Assembly (NCBI GenBank): GCA_963745205.1
Contig: CAVUWX010000021.1
Span: 62,001-126,000, forward strand
From: Hyphomicrobium_A sp963745205
GTDB taxonomy: Bacteria; Pseudomonadota; Alphaproteobacteria; Rhizobiales; Hyphomicrobiaceae
DNA: 64,000 nt
Direction of reading: 5' to 3'
Both the position numbers and the translations under genes were made by a program. Positions 28,351 through 39,598 of the stretch are shown one piece after another. Each line of letters opens with the position of its first letter. Position 1 is the stretch's first letter. The notes below the pieces were generated by a model. It ran no database searches. It was not told where the DNA came from and saw only the letters and a program-made list of their open reading frames with translations.

Positions 28351-30204
28351 TCAGGCAGCAGCGTCGGCCCGCTCCAGCTCGTCGATCATACCCTCGATGA
28401 CCTTGAGCCCCTTCTGCCAGAACTCCGGCTGCGAGGCGTCGAGCCCGAACGGCGCCAACAGCTCGGAGTGGTGCTTGGAGCCACCCGCTTTGAGCATGTC
28501 GAAATACTTGGCGACGAAGCCCGGATGCGCCTCCTCGTAGAGCCCGTAGAGCGAGTTCACGAGGCAATCGCCGAACGCGTACGCGTAGACGTAGAATGGC
28601 GAGTGGATGAAATGCGGCACGTAGGTCCAGAACACCTCGTAGCCGGGTTTCAGCTCGACCGCGGGCCCGAGGCTCTCGGTCTGCACCTCGAGCCACATGG
28701 CGTTGAGCTGATCGGGCGTCAGCTCGCCTTGGCGGCGCGCCTCGTGCACCTTGCGCTCGAAGGTGTAGAACGCGATCTGGCGCACCACCGTGTTGAGCAT
28801 GTCCTCGACCTTGCCAGCGAGGAACGCCTTGCGCTCCTTGGGGTCGCGGATCTCCTTCAACAGCGCCTTGAAGGTCAGCATCTCGCCGAACACGGATGCC
28901 GTCTCCGCGAGCGTCAGCGGCGTCGGCGCCATGAGCGCGCCTTGCGGACGCGCCAGCATCTGGTGCACGCCGTGGCCGAGCTCGTGCGCGAGCGTCATCA
29001 CGTCGCGCGGCTTGCCGAGATAGTTGAGAAGCACATAGGGGTGCACGGACGGTACGGTCGAAGCCGAAAAGGCGCCCGGCGCCTTGCCCGGCCGGATCGA
29101 GGCGTCGATCCAGCGCTTATCGAAGAACTCGCCAGCAACCGTCGCCATCTCGGGCGCGAATGCGCCATAGGCGCCGAGCACGAGCGAGCGGGCGTCCGAC
29201 CAGGAGAACGTGTGCTCGGGCTTCTCGGGGAGCGGAGCATTGCGGTCCCAGTGCGCGAGCCGCTCCTTGCCGAGCCACTTCGCCTTCATCTTGTAGTAGC
29301 GGTGCGACAGACGCGGATAGGCGTCGCGAACGCTCTTCACCAGCGCATCGACGACGGGAGCCTCGACGCGGTTGCCGAGATGGCGGCTTTCGGCCACGTC
29401 CTTGAAGCCGCGCCAGCGGTCGGAGATTTCCTTGTCCTTCGCCAGCGTGTTGGTGATGAGCGCAAACAGGCGGACGTTATCCTTGAAGACCTTGGCGAGC
29501 GCTTCGGCGGCAGCCTTGCGCTTTTCTTCGCTCGGATCGGAAAGCAGATTGAGCGTGAGCTCGAGCGGCAGGGCCTCGGGTGCGCCCTCGACGGGGAAGC
29601 GCAAAGCCGTCATCGTCTCGCTGAACAGCCGGTCCCAGGCCGAGTTCGAGGTCTGGCTCTTCTCGTGGAACAGCCGCTCGATCGTCTCGTCGAGCTGATA
29701 GGGCTTCTCCTTGCGCACGTTTTCGATCCAAGGCTTGTAACGGCCAAGGCGCGGGGTCTTCAGCGCTTTCACCATGCGTTCATCGTCGACCTGGTTGAGC
29801 TCCAGATCGAAGAAGATGATGTCCATGGAAATCGCCGTGAGCTTCTCGGAGATGTCGCCGTAGAACTTCGCCCGCGTCTGGTCCGACTGGTCGGCGGCAT
29901 AGTTGAGCCCGGCGAACGATCCGAGCCTGCCCATCACCTCGACCAGCCGCTCGAACTCCTCGATGGCGGTGGCGAGCCCATCGGCATCGAGGCCGGCGAG
30001 CTTGCCGTGGTAGGTCTCCTTGAGGCGCCGCGCTTGTGCCGCGGCCGTCTCCAGGTCGCGGGCGATCTCCGGCGCATCGGGTGCGGTATAGAGATCAGCG
30101 AGGCTCCACTCGGGCAAGGTGCCTACCTCTGCCGCGCCGCTCCCCATACCATCCTGCTGGCGGACAACGAGGGAGTGCGGCAAGCCGCGCGTGGGGGTTC
30201 GCAT
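28351..30204 (-). CDS. pepF: M3 family oligoendopeptidase (PepF type)
   Basis: 617 residues from the ATG at 30204. The zinc-binding HExxH is in TLAHELGHGVHQM, and the third ligand Glu follows in TLAETASVFGEM. The N-terminal helical domain (PEWSLADLYTAPDAPEI, GLNYAADQSDQTRAKF) matches the pepF/M3 subfamily. It degrades short peptides in the cytoplasm. No signal peptide. It is divergent from the sigma-54 regulator, with 260 bases between. Confidence 0.93.
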   Translation of the reverse strand: MRTPTRGLPHSLVVRQQDGMGSGAAEVGTLPEWSLADLYTAPDAPEIARDLETAAAQARRLKETYHGKLAGLDADGLATAIEEFERLVEVMGRLGSFAGLNYAADQSDQTRAKFYGDISEKLTAISMDIIFFDLELNQVDDERMVKALKTPRLGRYKPWIENVRKEKPYQLDETIERLFHEKSQTSNSAWDRLFSETMTALRFPVEGAPEALPLELTLNLLSDPSEEKRKAAAEALAKVFKDNVRLFALITNTLAKDKEISDRWRGFKDVAESRHLGNRVEAPVVDALVKSVRDAYPRLSHRYYKMKAKWLGKERLAHWDRNAPLPEKPEHTFSWSDARSLVLGAYGAFAPEMATVAGEFFDKRWIDASIRPGKAPGAFSASTVPSVHPYVLLNYLGKPRDVMTLAHELGHGVHQMLARPQGALMAPTPLTLAETASVFGEMLTFKALLKEIRDPKERKAFLAGKVEDMLNTVVRQIAFYTFERKVHEARRQGELTPDQLNAMWLEVQTESLGPAVELKPGYEVFWTYVPHFIHSPFYVYAYAFGDCLVNSLYGLYEEAHPGFVAKYFDMLKAGGSKHHSELLAPFGLDASQPEFWQKGLKVIEGMIDELERADAAA

Positions 30205-30464
30205 CGAGAAGTCTCCGGATTCGGAAGTGGGGTGGCGGGCCCTTAACCTGGGTGTCGCGGCCCGCGTTAGCAACGCCGTTGTCGTGTTGCAGCGGAGCCT
30301 TTGCCCAAAAAAGGCTCAACCTGGGCCCCCCCGCAACGCCTTATTTACCCAAAGTGGGCAATCTCGTCCCTGTTGAGTGACCTGCTGGTGGCCAACTGTC
30401 CTTTTCCGAAGCAATTCGGGTGGACGCCGGTTCAGGGTCGGTGAGGTTGAGTTCCGAGTGCCAT

Positions 30465-31964
<1,500 letters not shown>

Positions 31965-31970
31965 GCAAAA

Positions 31971-31992
31971 CGGGCGGGCTGTTGCCCGCCCG
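31971..31992 (+). terminator. hairpin after the sigma-54 regulator
   Basis: A 9-bp stem CGGGCGGGC/GCCCGCCCG with the loop TGTT begins seven bases after the stop codon. There is no T-run, so termination would be weak or assisted, but the placement is that of a transcript end. Confidence 0.45.
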
Positions 31993-32339
31993 CCGCAAAA
32001 AGCCCCAACTGTTGCGCAGACTTTCCGCCGCGATCCGAACCCGGGTCGCGGCGACGCATTTTCGCAACACTCGTCCTTCAGATGCGCTCGTTCTGACCCA
32101 ATGTATGGACCGGCTGCTGATCGCAAGTGAGTTCGGCGCAGGCTTCGGAAGTCGCTGATATGTATCCGGCCTGTTGATCGGCTCGCGGGCCGTGGCCTCG
32201 ATGGGAATACGCGCGCGCCTTTGGTCTCATTAGCGGACAGGTCGCCAGGCGACCATTTGGGTCACCGAACTCTGGGCACGCTCATTGATCCGTTCCATGC
32301 TGCTGTTCTCAATCGCGAACTCCGTTGCTGGTCGGGCGA
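31993..32339. other. intergenic region bordering the IS remnant
   Basis: About 350 bases with no supported gene. It probably includes the outer end of the degenerate insertion sequence, but I could not identify a terminal repeat or target duplication. Confidence 0.4.
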
Positions 32340-32830
32340 CTAGATCGCCACGACTTCAACTCGATGGGTATCGAAGGCGGTGTTGTGCCTCAGCACACTC
32401 CAGGCGATACGGGCGAGCTTATTGGCGAGCGCCGTCGCTAGCTTGTTGCGATGTAGGCGTGGCTGCGCAGCCTTCAGCCATGCGCCAAAGCTGAACCGCT
32501 CCCAGGTCTGCGGACGCATGAGGATGACGTTGGCTGCCTGGATGAAGAGCGTGCGCAGGTATCTGCTCCCGCGCTTTGAGATGCGCCCGAGGATCGACTT
32601 GCCGCCGGTGCTGTATTGCCGGGGCACGAGCCCCAGACCAGGCGCCCCCGAAAGTACGGCCGCGCTCGAAGGCTTCACCGCCTGCGACCAGCTAAGTGAT
32701 CGGCCCAATGCCAGGGCAACGCTTCATCAGGCAGCTGCAGTTCACTTCGAGGCTCATGAACATCTGCTCGACGCAGTGAGCGTCCTCGAAACAGCAACCA
32801 GTCTCGCCAGAGGCGTCATGCAACATGCAA
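32340..32830 (-). mobile_element. degenerate IS110-family transposase remnant
   Basis: The C-terminal transposase_20 part of an IS110/IS1111-type transposase is readable from 32340 to about 32650 (LVPRQYSTGGKSILGRISKRG, YLRTLFIQAANVILM, NKLATALANKLARIAWSVL). Just upstream the frame changes, and a second frame reads LMKRCPGIGPIT followed by a stop and then LVAGGEAFERGRTF, the segment that normally precedes it. So the gene has at least one stop and one frameshift and lacks its N-terminal DEDD catalytic domain. It cannot be active. It lies between the sigma-54 regulator and the L,D-transpeptidase. Confidence 0.78.
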
Positions 32831-33148
32831 GTCGCTCATGCGATCCTGGCGACAGCTCAGTCGGCGCGGTTCCGATCGAAAGCGATCCGCGGAGTCAATT
32901 GGCGCGCGGTGCGCACGCAATTGCTGGGTGAGAAAAGCGTGGATATTGCGTGGTAGGCGCGACACCGCGGCTGAAGTGGCGCTGAGGCATGCTCGAGCCG
33001 ACGTCTGGCGGCACTTGATTCTCAGCGGCAATCGCTGTGAACTCCCAGACGACCTTCGCTGGACGGCATCGAATCGACGATGTGGAATAGCCTGCGGTAG
33101 CAAAGCGTCATACCGCTCGGCTAGCGTGCGCACCTGCCAAGGAGAGGC
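32831..33148. other. intergenic region between IS remnant and L,D-transpeptidase
   Basis: 318 bases. A minus-strand frame is open here, but its translation shows no transposase or other family signature. It may be further decayed IS sequence plus the promoter of the next gene. Confidence 0.4.
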
Positions 33149-34990
33149 ATGATGTTTGGACGGCGTTTGGTGACATTGAGCTTGGCGGCAGCGGCGTTGA
33201 CAGCCGGCTCCGCCGCACATGTGTTCTCCGCGCCGAAGCTCGCCGCAGCACAAGCGCCAGCGCCGGCCGCAGCACCTCAAGTCGCACCGGCGCCTGCGCC
33301 CGCTCCTGTCGCCGCCGCGGCCGTCGCGGCACCGACCGATGCGCTTGGGCTCGCTCTGCAGCAGCACCTCGCGAAGCCCGGCAACGGCGACGACGGCGAT
33401 CGCGCGGATGCCGCCGCACTGTCGGCGTTCTACGCCGCACACGGCTACGCGCCGCTCTGGGTCATAGCCGCCGGTTTGAACCCGAAAGGTGCAGCTGCCA
33501 TCGCCGAGATTCAGAAGGCCGACGATTGGGGGCTGGAAGCCCGCGACTTCGCTCTGCCACAGCCCGTCGCGGCCGGGGCTGCTCCCGACGCATTGGCCGA
33601 CGCCGAGACGACGCTATCGCTCGCCGTGCTGAAATACGCCCGCTACGCCCGCGGCGGCCGCATCAAGAATCCGGCCAACGATCTCTCCTCCTACCTCGAC
33701 CGCAGCCCGCAGCTTCTCGACCCGAAGGACGTGCTGGAGACGATCGCAAGCGCAGGCGAGGCCGATGCCTATCTGCGCGGTCTGCATCCCAAGCATCCGC
33801 AGTTCGAGAAGCTGCGCCAGAAGTATCTGGCGATGCGCAGCGCGGCCGCGGCGGCGCCCATCGTCCGCATCCCCGATGGTGGCCACATCGCACCTGGAAA
33901 GCGCGACCCGCAGGTGGCGCTGCTGCGCCAGCGGCTCAAGGTCGAGCTGCCCTCCAACGGCGCCACGCCGCCGGACGAGACCTTCTACGACGAGACGCTG
34001 AAAGCGGCCGTAGTGGCCTTCCAGAAGGAGCACGGCATGGCGCCCGACGGCATCGTCGGCAACGCCACGCGCGCTGCACTCAACGACGTCGAGGTGCTGA
34101 CCCCGCAGAAGATCCTCGCCAACATGGAAGAGTGGCGGTGGATGCCCGACGATCTCGGCGACCTCTACGTCTGGGTCAACATCCCCGAATTCACGCTGCG
34201 CATCCTCAAGAACGGCACGCTCATCCACACCGAGCGCGTCATCACCGGCCTCCCAGACAAGCAGACGCCGGTGTTCTCCGAGACGATGAAGATGATCGTG
34301 TTCCGGCCGCGCTGGAACGTGCCGAACTCGATTAAGATCAAGGAGCTGTATCCGAGCCTGGCGCGCGGCGGCGCCTACTTCGAGCACGCCAACTTGCGCC
34401 TGACGCATAACGGCCGCCCGGTTGATCCCTTGAGCGTCGACTGGACCTCGGCCGACATCCGCCAGTTCGACATCTATCAGCCGCCGGGCGACGGCAACGT
34501 GCTCGGCGATCTCAAGTTCGCGTTCCCGAACAAGCACGACGTCTACATGCACGATACGCCGACCAAGGGCCTGTTCGAGGAGGCGAGCCGCACCTTCAGC
34601 CACGGCTGCATGCGCGTGCGCAACCCGAGGCGCATGGCGGAATTGCTGCTCGCCGAGGACAAGGGCTGGGATAGCGCCAAGATCGGTGACCTGATCGCCA
34701 ATGGCCCGGAGAACAACGAGGTGCCGATTGACCACAAGATCGGTGTGCACATCACATACTTCACGACGTGGGTCGACGACGCCGGGCAACTGCAGACCGC
34801 GCGCGACGTGTACGGGCACGAGCAGCGCATCAAGCTCGCGCTCGCCGGCAAGTGGGGCGAGATCGTAAAGGGCCCGAACCACCTCGCGCCCGTCACCGTC
34901 GACCCTGACGTGCGCGCCAGCATCTATCGCAACACGCGCCCGAACACCGTCGGCGACTACGTGCAGTCGGTGCTCGGCGGCGGCTTCTGA
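33149..34990 (+). CDS. L,D-transpeptidase of the YcbB/LdtD type
   Basis: 613 residues. A signal peptide (LSLAAAALTAGSAAHVFS) is followed by an Ala/Pro-rich linker, a scaffold domain (ALSAFYAAHGYAPLWV), a peptidoglycan-binding domain (VAFQKEHGMAPDGIVGNATRAAL) and the YkuD catalytic domain with the Cys in FSHGCMRVRNPRRMAELLL. This order is that of YcbB-type enzymes, which make 3-3 cross-links in periplasmic peptidoglycan and can bypass penicillin-binding proteins. A GGAGAGG ribosome site precedes the start; the second ATG at 33152 is equally possible. The next gene is also a cell-wall enzyme. Confidence 0.93.
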   Translation: MMFGRRLVTLSLAAAALTAGSAAHVFSAPKLAAAQAPAPAAAPQVAPAPAPAPVAAAAVAAPTDALGLALQQHLAKPGNGDDGDRADAAALSAFYAAHGYAPLWVIAAGLNPKGAAAIAEIQKADDWGLEARDFALPQPVAAGAAPDALADAETTLSLAVLKYARYARGGRIKNPANDLSSYLDRSPQLLDPKDVLETIASAGEADAYLRGLHPKHPQFEKLRQKYLAMRSAAAAAPIVRIPDGGHIAPGKRDPQVALLRQRLKVELPSNGATPPDETFYDETLKAAVVAFQKEHGMAPDGIVGNATRAALNDVEVLTPQKILANMEEWRWMPDDLGDLYVWVNIPEFTLRILKNGTLIHTERVITGLPDKQTPVFSETMKMIVFRPRWNVPNSIKIKELYPSLARGGAYFEHANLRLTHNGRPVDPLSVDWTSADIRQFDIYQPPGDGNVLGDLKFAFPNKHDVYMHDTPTKGLFEEASRTFSHGCMRVRNPRRMAELLLAEDKGWDSAKIGDLIANGPENNEVPIDHKIGVHITYFTTWVDDAGQLQTARDVYGHEQRIKLALAGKWGEIVKGPNHLAPVTVDPDVRASIYRNTRPNTVGDYVQSVLGGGF

Positions 34991-35143
34991 CTTAGCCTCT
35001 CGAACTGCAAATCTTAAAGCGATCGCGAGTTGCACGGGCGACTCTCGCATCGCCCCGATATGGCCCTGCCCGAGCCCACTTCTGCCCGCATTCAATCGTT
35101 ACCAACCGTTAAGGGTTCAAGATTAACCCTGAGGGAAACGTGA

Positions 35144-36742
35144 ATGCCGGTCGCATTGAGGGACGCTCGCACTAGCGGGCGCCCCGACCGCGCCGGTCGA
35201 GACACGGGGTGCACTTTGGTATTGCGTAAACGAGGGCTCCTCGCGGGCTTGGCTGCCGCATTGCTGGGGATGAGCGCAGGTTCGCCGCAGGTCGTCGCCG
35301 ACTTCGGGACGACGCGCACGATTTCGATGCATCACATCCACACGGATGAGACCATCACCATCACCTACAAGAAGGACGGCAAGTACGACCCCGAAGCCTT
35401 GAAGAAGCTCAACTGGTTCCTGCGCGACTGGCGCGAGAACCAGGCGACCGAGATGGATCCGCGCACCATCGATCTCCTCTGGGAGATGCACACCGAGCTC
35501 GGCAGCAAGGTTCCGATCGACATCATCTGCGGCTACCGCTCGGAGAAGACCAACGAGATGCTCCGCCGCACGGTCGGTGGGCAGGCCAAGCAGAGCCAGC
35601 ACATCACCGGCAAGGCGATCGACGCCGTATTCCCGGACATTCCGTTGAAGCAGATGCGCTACTCGGCACTGATCCGCGAGGTCGGCGGCGTCGGCTACTA
35701 CCCGACGTCCGGCACGCCGTTCGTGCACGTCGACACCGGCCCCGTGCGCGCCTGGCCGCGCCTGCCGCGCTACGAGCTCGCCCTGCTGTTCCCCAACGGG
35801 CAGACCAAGCACAAGCCCGACGACGGCGACTCGATCAGCAAAGAGGACGTGCGCATCGCGCAGGCCCGCCACAAGGAGGCGGCGGCAGAGGTTGCCGCGT
35901 TCTTCGATATCCACAACCATCCCAAGCCGCCGGTCGAGGTCGCCGACGCGAGCTGGCCCCCGGTCGTCGTGCCGGCGCCGCAGCTCGCCAAGCCGCGCGG
36001 CGTTCGCGTCGCCTCGATTGCACCGGTTGCGGCGCCTGCGGAGCCGCTGCCTCAGCTCACGAGTCCTCCGCAACAGCGGCGCGCGCCGAGAGCCACGCTG
36101 CCGCCATCGGAGACCGAGCGCGGGCGTCTCAATGAACTCGTGACGCTCGCCTCGCTCAAATCGACCGACGTTTCCTATGAGAGCCCGCCTGCTGCGGATC
36201 GCGCCAAGCTCGACCGGCTGCTGACCGCGTCGGCCGATGCAACGCCCACGCCACGCCCTCTCGCCCCAGCGGCCGCAGCGAGCGCACGCACGACGGCAAA
36301 TGCAGCCGAGGATCCGGTCCGGGTTGCATCCGTCGAGCCCGCGCAGAAGCCGGCAGGCCGCCAACCGACCGCACCCGTCACGGCCGCGAGCGGCTTCAGC
36401 GACGGCTGGGCGCCCGCACCCGAGTTTGACGATGACCACCCCGAAGAGGTGTCCTACCGGCCGTTCCCGATCGCGCCGCTGCTCACGGAATCGGCGTCCG
36501 CCGACGACGCCGCGCTCGTAAAGCTCGTGCCTCCCGACATCGCGCGCACGCTCGATCTGCTGGACGATCGTACGGTTGTGCTGCCGCTGGGCTTGCGCCC
36601 AGGCGAACAGACGGCCGAGGTGGCACGGGCCCAGCAGTTCCGCGGCGGCGCGGTCGACGCCTCCGCACTCGGTCCAAGCCGCGGCCCGAGCCCGGCCCCC
36701 GAGGGAATAGCGTCGCAGTCCGTCAGGACAACTGCTCGGTAA
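35144..36742 (+). CDS. DUF882 / M15-like peptidase with long C-terminal tail
   Basis: 532 residues. After a basic start and hydrophobic segment (RKRGLLAGLAAALLGMSAG) comes the DUF882 domain, residues ~60-215, with zinc-site motifs SQHITGKAIDAVFPD and TPFVHVDTGPVRAW. This YcbK-like fold is related to D,D-carboxypeptidases that trim peptidoglycan. Residues 270-532 form a low-complexity Ala/Pro/Thr tail with no domain; the family usually stops much earlier, so the tail is unusual. GAGGG precedes the ATG. Its 3' end overlaps the converging oxyR gene by 20 bases. It follows the L,D-transpeptidase by 153 bases and may be co-regulated. Confidence 0.88.
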   Translation: MPVALRDARTSGRPDRAGRDTGCTLVLRKRGLLAGLAAALLGMSAGSPQVVADFGTTRTISMHHIHTDETITITYKKDGKYDPEALKKLNWFLRDWRENQATEMDPRTIDLLWEMHTELGSKVPIDIICGYRSEKTNEMLRRTVGGQAKQSQHITGKAIDAVFPDIPLKQMRYSALIREVGGVGYYPTSGTPFVHVDTGPVRAWPRLPRYELALLFPNGQTKHKPDDGDSISKEDVRIAQARHKEAAAEVAAFFDIHNHPKPPVEVADASWPPVVVPAPQLAKPRGVRVASIAPVAAPAEPLPQLTSPPQQRRAPRATLPPSETERGRLNELVTLASLKSTDVSYESPPAADRAKLDRLLTASADATPTPRPLAPAAAASARTTANAAEDPVRVASVEPAQKPAGRQPTAPVTAASGFSDGWAPAPEFDDDHPEEVSYRPFPIAPLLTESASADDAALVKLVPPDIARTLDLLDDRTVVLPLGLRPGEQTAEVARAQQFRGGAVDASALGPSRGPSPAPEGIASQSVRTTAR

Positions 36743-37685
36743 GCGGGCGCTTGTGCCGCGGATTTTTGCGCCCCGGCGGCACGCAGCCCTTCGACCACGC
36801 GACTTTGACCAGCCGCCCGAGCTCGCGGAAATCGTTCACGCGCGGCGAAGTTGCCCGCCATGCGAGCCCGACGCTGCGATGCGGCTCCGGCTCGACGAAG
36901 CGCGTGAGCCCGATCTCGCGCCCGCGCGCCTCCACGTTGAGGCACATCTCCGGTAGGAGCGTGATGCCGTAGCCTGCCGCCACCATCTCCACGATGGTCG
37001 ACAGGCTCGAGACGCCGAACGTGTTGACGGTCGAGACCTGCTGCAGGTTGCAGTAGGTGAGCGCCTGGTCGCGCAGGCAGTGACCTTCCTCCAAGAGCAG
37101 CAGGCGCTCGTGCTCGACGAGGTCCTTGGTCGCCCGCACGCGCGCGCTCAGGCGCCGCGAACTCGGCAGCGCGAGCAGGAAGCGGTCGTCGAACAGCGGC
37201 AGCGTTTCGATCTCGGCGTGCACGATCGGCAGCGCCAGTAGCAGCACGTCGAGCTTGCCCTCGATGAGCTCGTGCGTCAGCGGCAGCGTCTGCGTCTCGC
37301 GCACGTGCAGCTCGAGGCTCGGATAGCCCTCGCGCAAGAGCGGCAGCAGTGGCGGCAGCATGTAGGGTGCGATCGATGGGATCACGCCCAGACGCAGCGA
37401 GCCCGAGAGGAGATCATTGGCGTGCTGGGCGAATTCGACCATCTCGCGCACGTCGCCGAGGATGCGTGCCGCCCGCTCGGCGACCTCTCGCCCTTTGTCC
37501 GACAGCAGCACGCCGGCGCGGGTGCGCTCGACGAGGATGAGGCCGAGCTGCTCCTCGAGCTCGTGAATCTGCATGGAAAGGGCCGGCTGCGTCACCGCGC
37601 AGGTCTCCGCCGCGCGGCCGAAATGCTGTTCGCGGGCCAACGCGTCGAAGTAGCGGAGCTGCTTGAGCGTTACATGTGGAGGCAT
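36723..37685 (-). CDS. oxyR: LysR-family hydrogen peroxide sensor OxyR
   Basis: 320 residues. The N-terminal winged helix reads LKQLRYFDALAREQHFGRAA and PALSMQIHELEEQLG. The effector domain contains EEGHCLRDQALTYC, in which the two cysteines match the peroxide-sensing pair (Cys199/Cys208 in E. coli). This identifies OxyR rather than a general LysR protein. When oxidised it would activate catalase, peroxiredoxin and iron-control genes; none is adjacent here. It converges on the DUF882 gene with a 20-base overlap. Confidence 0.93.
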   Translation of the reverse strand: MPPHVTLKQLRYFDALAREQHFGRAAETCAVTQPALSMQIHELEEQLGLILVERTRAGVLLSDKGREVAERAARILGDVREMVEFAQHANDLLSGSLRLGVIPSIAPYMLPPLLPLLREGYPSLELHVRETQTLPLTHELIEGKLDVLLLALPIVHAEIETLPLFDDRFLLALPSSRRLSARVRATKDLVEHERLLLLEEGHCLRDQALTYCNLQQVSTVNTFGVSSLSTIVEMVAAGYGITLLPEMCLNVEARGREIGLTRFVEPEPHRSVGLAWRATSPRVNDFRELGRLVKVAWSKGCVPPGRKNPRHKRPLTEQLS

Positions 37686-37869
37686 AAGAAACTCTGATCA
37701 CATGGGCAACAATAAACGATTAGAACTTATGTCTCCCCTTGTCTACGCTTGAGCCACCGGCGAGGTCGGGCTAATCCCCTTATCTAGCCGTGGGCGCCTC
37801 GGCCGAGCGCCGAATCGGGCGGGGCGCCCTCCTATTCCCCCATTCAGCTCCTGTGCGTCTCGGCGCCAG

Positions 37870-38151
37870 TCACTCGGCGGCGATCATCGAGCCTTCCGGC
37901 TCCTCGGCAAGCATGCCCAGCGCGTGCATATAGACTTCGAGAATCGCATCCTCTTCGGTGCGCTCGGTGGCGCTCTTCTTGCGCAGCCGCACGATCTGGC
38001 GCAGCGCCTTGACGTCGAAGCCCAGCGCCTTCGCCTCGAGGAACTTGTCACGCAGGTCGCCGGTAAGCGCCTTCTTCTCTTCTTCCAAGTGTTCGATCTG
38101 CTCGACGAGCTGGCGCAATTGCTTTTGCGCCGAAGCCTGTAGCGTCGTCAT
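37870..38151 (-). CDS. gapR: GapR family DNA-binding protein (DUF2312)
   Basis: 93 residues, all helical: QLRQLVEQIEHLEEEKKALTGDL, LGFDVKALRQIVRLRKKS and EDAILEVYMHALGML. This is the DUF2312 family, known in Caulobacter as GapR, a tetramer that clamps overtwisted DNA ahead of replication and transcription forks. The ATG at 38151 matches the family start. The frame continues upstream without family similarity. It sits near DUF1036 and pyk, as in other Rhizobiales. Confidence 0.93.
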   Translation of the reverse strand: MTTLQASAQKQLRQLVEQIEHLEEEKKALTGDLRDKFLEAKALGFDVKALRQIVRLRKKSATERTEEDAILEVYMHALGMLAEEPEGSMIAAE

Positions 38152-38295
38152 CCTCGTCTCCCCGCTGCGATGGAACTTGCGGGCGACGCTAGCTGCGAGC
38201 GGCGGTGCCTTCAAGGCAAACCCCCAATCGATCCAGAGGTTTCTTAGAACGCTGATCACGCCCCCGATATCGCCGATTCCGCAAAAAGCGGGCGC

Positions 38296-39174
38296 TCAGG
38301 CGCTCTTGGCTGCGAGCGCGGTGAACGGCGGAGCCGCATCGGCGTCCGTGTGCGAGCCGAAATAGTGCACGCTATGCAGCCCGTCGCGAAGATCGGTGCG
38401 GGCGAGTATCGTCCTGGCGGCGGCGGCGATGCGCTGAGCCCAAGCCTTTTGCCCTTCCGCGCTGCCAATGAGATCCTGGCGCACCTCGATGATCGTGTGC
38501 GCGAGCCCGCGCCGCGTGCCGTGCTGCCACATGCAGTCGCCCGCGAGCTTGCCGTCGTAGGGCTCGTTCTCGCCGACGAGGATGCCGCGCTCGGCGCGCA
38601 ACGCCTCGAGCATGGGCACGGCTAAGCGATGGTCGCGATCCCACAGGATCGCGGCGTCCCAGGGTCGCGGCACGCCTTTCCAGTTCTCGGTGAAGCTGTG
38701 GATCGACAGGAGCACGGGCGGCACGCCGGCCGACGTGCACGTCTCGATCATCTTGTCGATCGCGAGGTGGTAGGGCTCGTAGTAGACGCGCACGCGCTTT
38801 GCGCGCTCGGCCTCGTCGAGGTGGCGGTTCCCCGGCACGATGGCTCCGTCGGAAATGCGCATGATGAGGGTGGGGTCATCGAGGCCGCGGTTGACGTCGA
38901 TCAGCAACCGCGAAAATGTCGTCGAGATGGCCGGCACGTCCAGCGCCTGCGCGATGCCCTTCGTCACCGCGAGCGCGCCGATGTCGTAGGCGATGTGGCG
39001 CTCGAGCTCCTTGGGCTCGAGCCCCAGCGTCCCGTAGGCGGCGGGAATGGCGTTGACCGCGTGATCGCAGATGAGGATCAGACCGGCGTCGCTGCGACCG
39101 GGAATAATCTCGTAGCTGTCGGTGAGGTCGGCCGCGAGGAGGGCAACGGTCTCGCGCCGGGCGGCGTCTGGCAT
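38296..39174 (-). CDS. N-formylglutamate amidohydrolase family protein, copy 1
   Basis: 292 residues of the FGase family (PF05013), which hydrolyses N-formyl-L-glutamate in histidine breakdown. Conserved segments are ILICDHAVNAIP (metal-binding His), FSRLLIDVNRGLDDPTLI, LSIHSFTENWKG and LVGENEPYDGKLAGDC. A long upstream open frame has no family likeness, so the ATG at 39174 is chosen. A second, different family member lies at 43.4 kb. No other hut genes are visible, so the substrate may not be formylglutamate. Confidence 0.88.
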   Translation of the reverse strand: MPDAARRETVALLAADLTDSYEIIPGRSDAGLILICDHAVNAIPAAYGTLGLEPKELERHIAYDIGALAVTKGIAQALDVPAISTTFSRLLIDVNRGLDDPTLIMRISDGAIVPGNRHLDEAERAKRVRVYYEPYHLAIDKMIETCTSAGVPPVLLSIHSFTENWKGVPRPWDAAILWDRDHRLAVPMLEALRAERGILVGENEPYDGKLAGDCMWQHGTRRGLAHTIIEVRQDLIGSAEGQKAWAQRIAAAARTILARTDLRDGLHSVHYFGSHTDADAAPPFTALAAKSA

Positions 39175-39598
39175 GGCTTCGAATATAGCTTTGCCGCTCC
39201 GCGAAAACCACCCGCGTCGGTGCGGCGCCTTGACGGGGTGGGGACAATTGCGCAAACCACGGCGAGCAGAATTTGGGGGACTTCTGATGGCCGTAACGAA
39301 CGCCGCACGGGCTGGCGAACGCCGGGACGCGGTGCGGCGCCCGCAGCCGGGAAGAGACCCGGCCCATCTTGTCCCCCGGCCCCTCACCAAGCCGATCTCA
39401 ATGCCGCCAACTTCCTGGAAAACAACGGCCCTACCGGCTGCCCGCGGGGTGCCGGCAGCGCACTCCTGTTCGGCCGGCCCCAACCCATGTCGATAACGCC
39501 TCAATCGTTGTGGCGCGCCCGCAAGCCGGCGCTCGGCCACGAGCCAGTGAAGCCGCGGCAGTGCTCGCTACGCGCGACCGAGCCGCGGAGCTGATGGC
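39175..39598. other. intergenic region between divergent genes
   Basis: 424 bases between the FGase gene and the DUF1036 gene. Several open frames cross it, but none has coding features. It must contain two divergent promoters; no clear match was found. Confidence 0.45.

Noticed and set aside
28189..30246. 685-codon plus-strand open frame opposite the M3 peptidase
   Set aside because: It lies wholly antisense to pepF, which has a complete HExxH domain. Long antisense frames are expected at this GC content, and its translation is low-complexity His/Arg/Leu with no family.
32816..33442. 208-codon minus-strand frame upstream of the IS remnant, considered as the transposase N-terminus
   Set aside because: No DEDD catalytic motif or IS110 similarity can be seen, and half of it is antisense to the L,D-transpeptidase.
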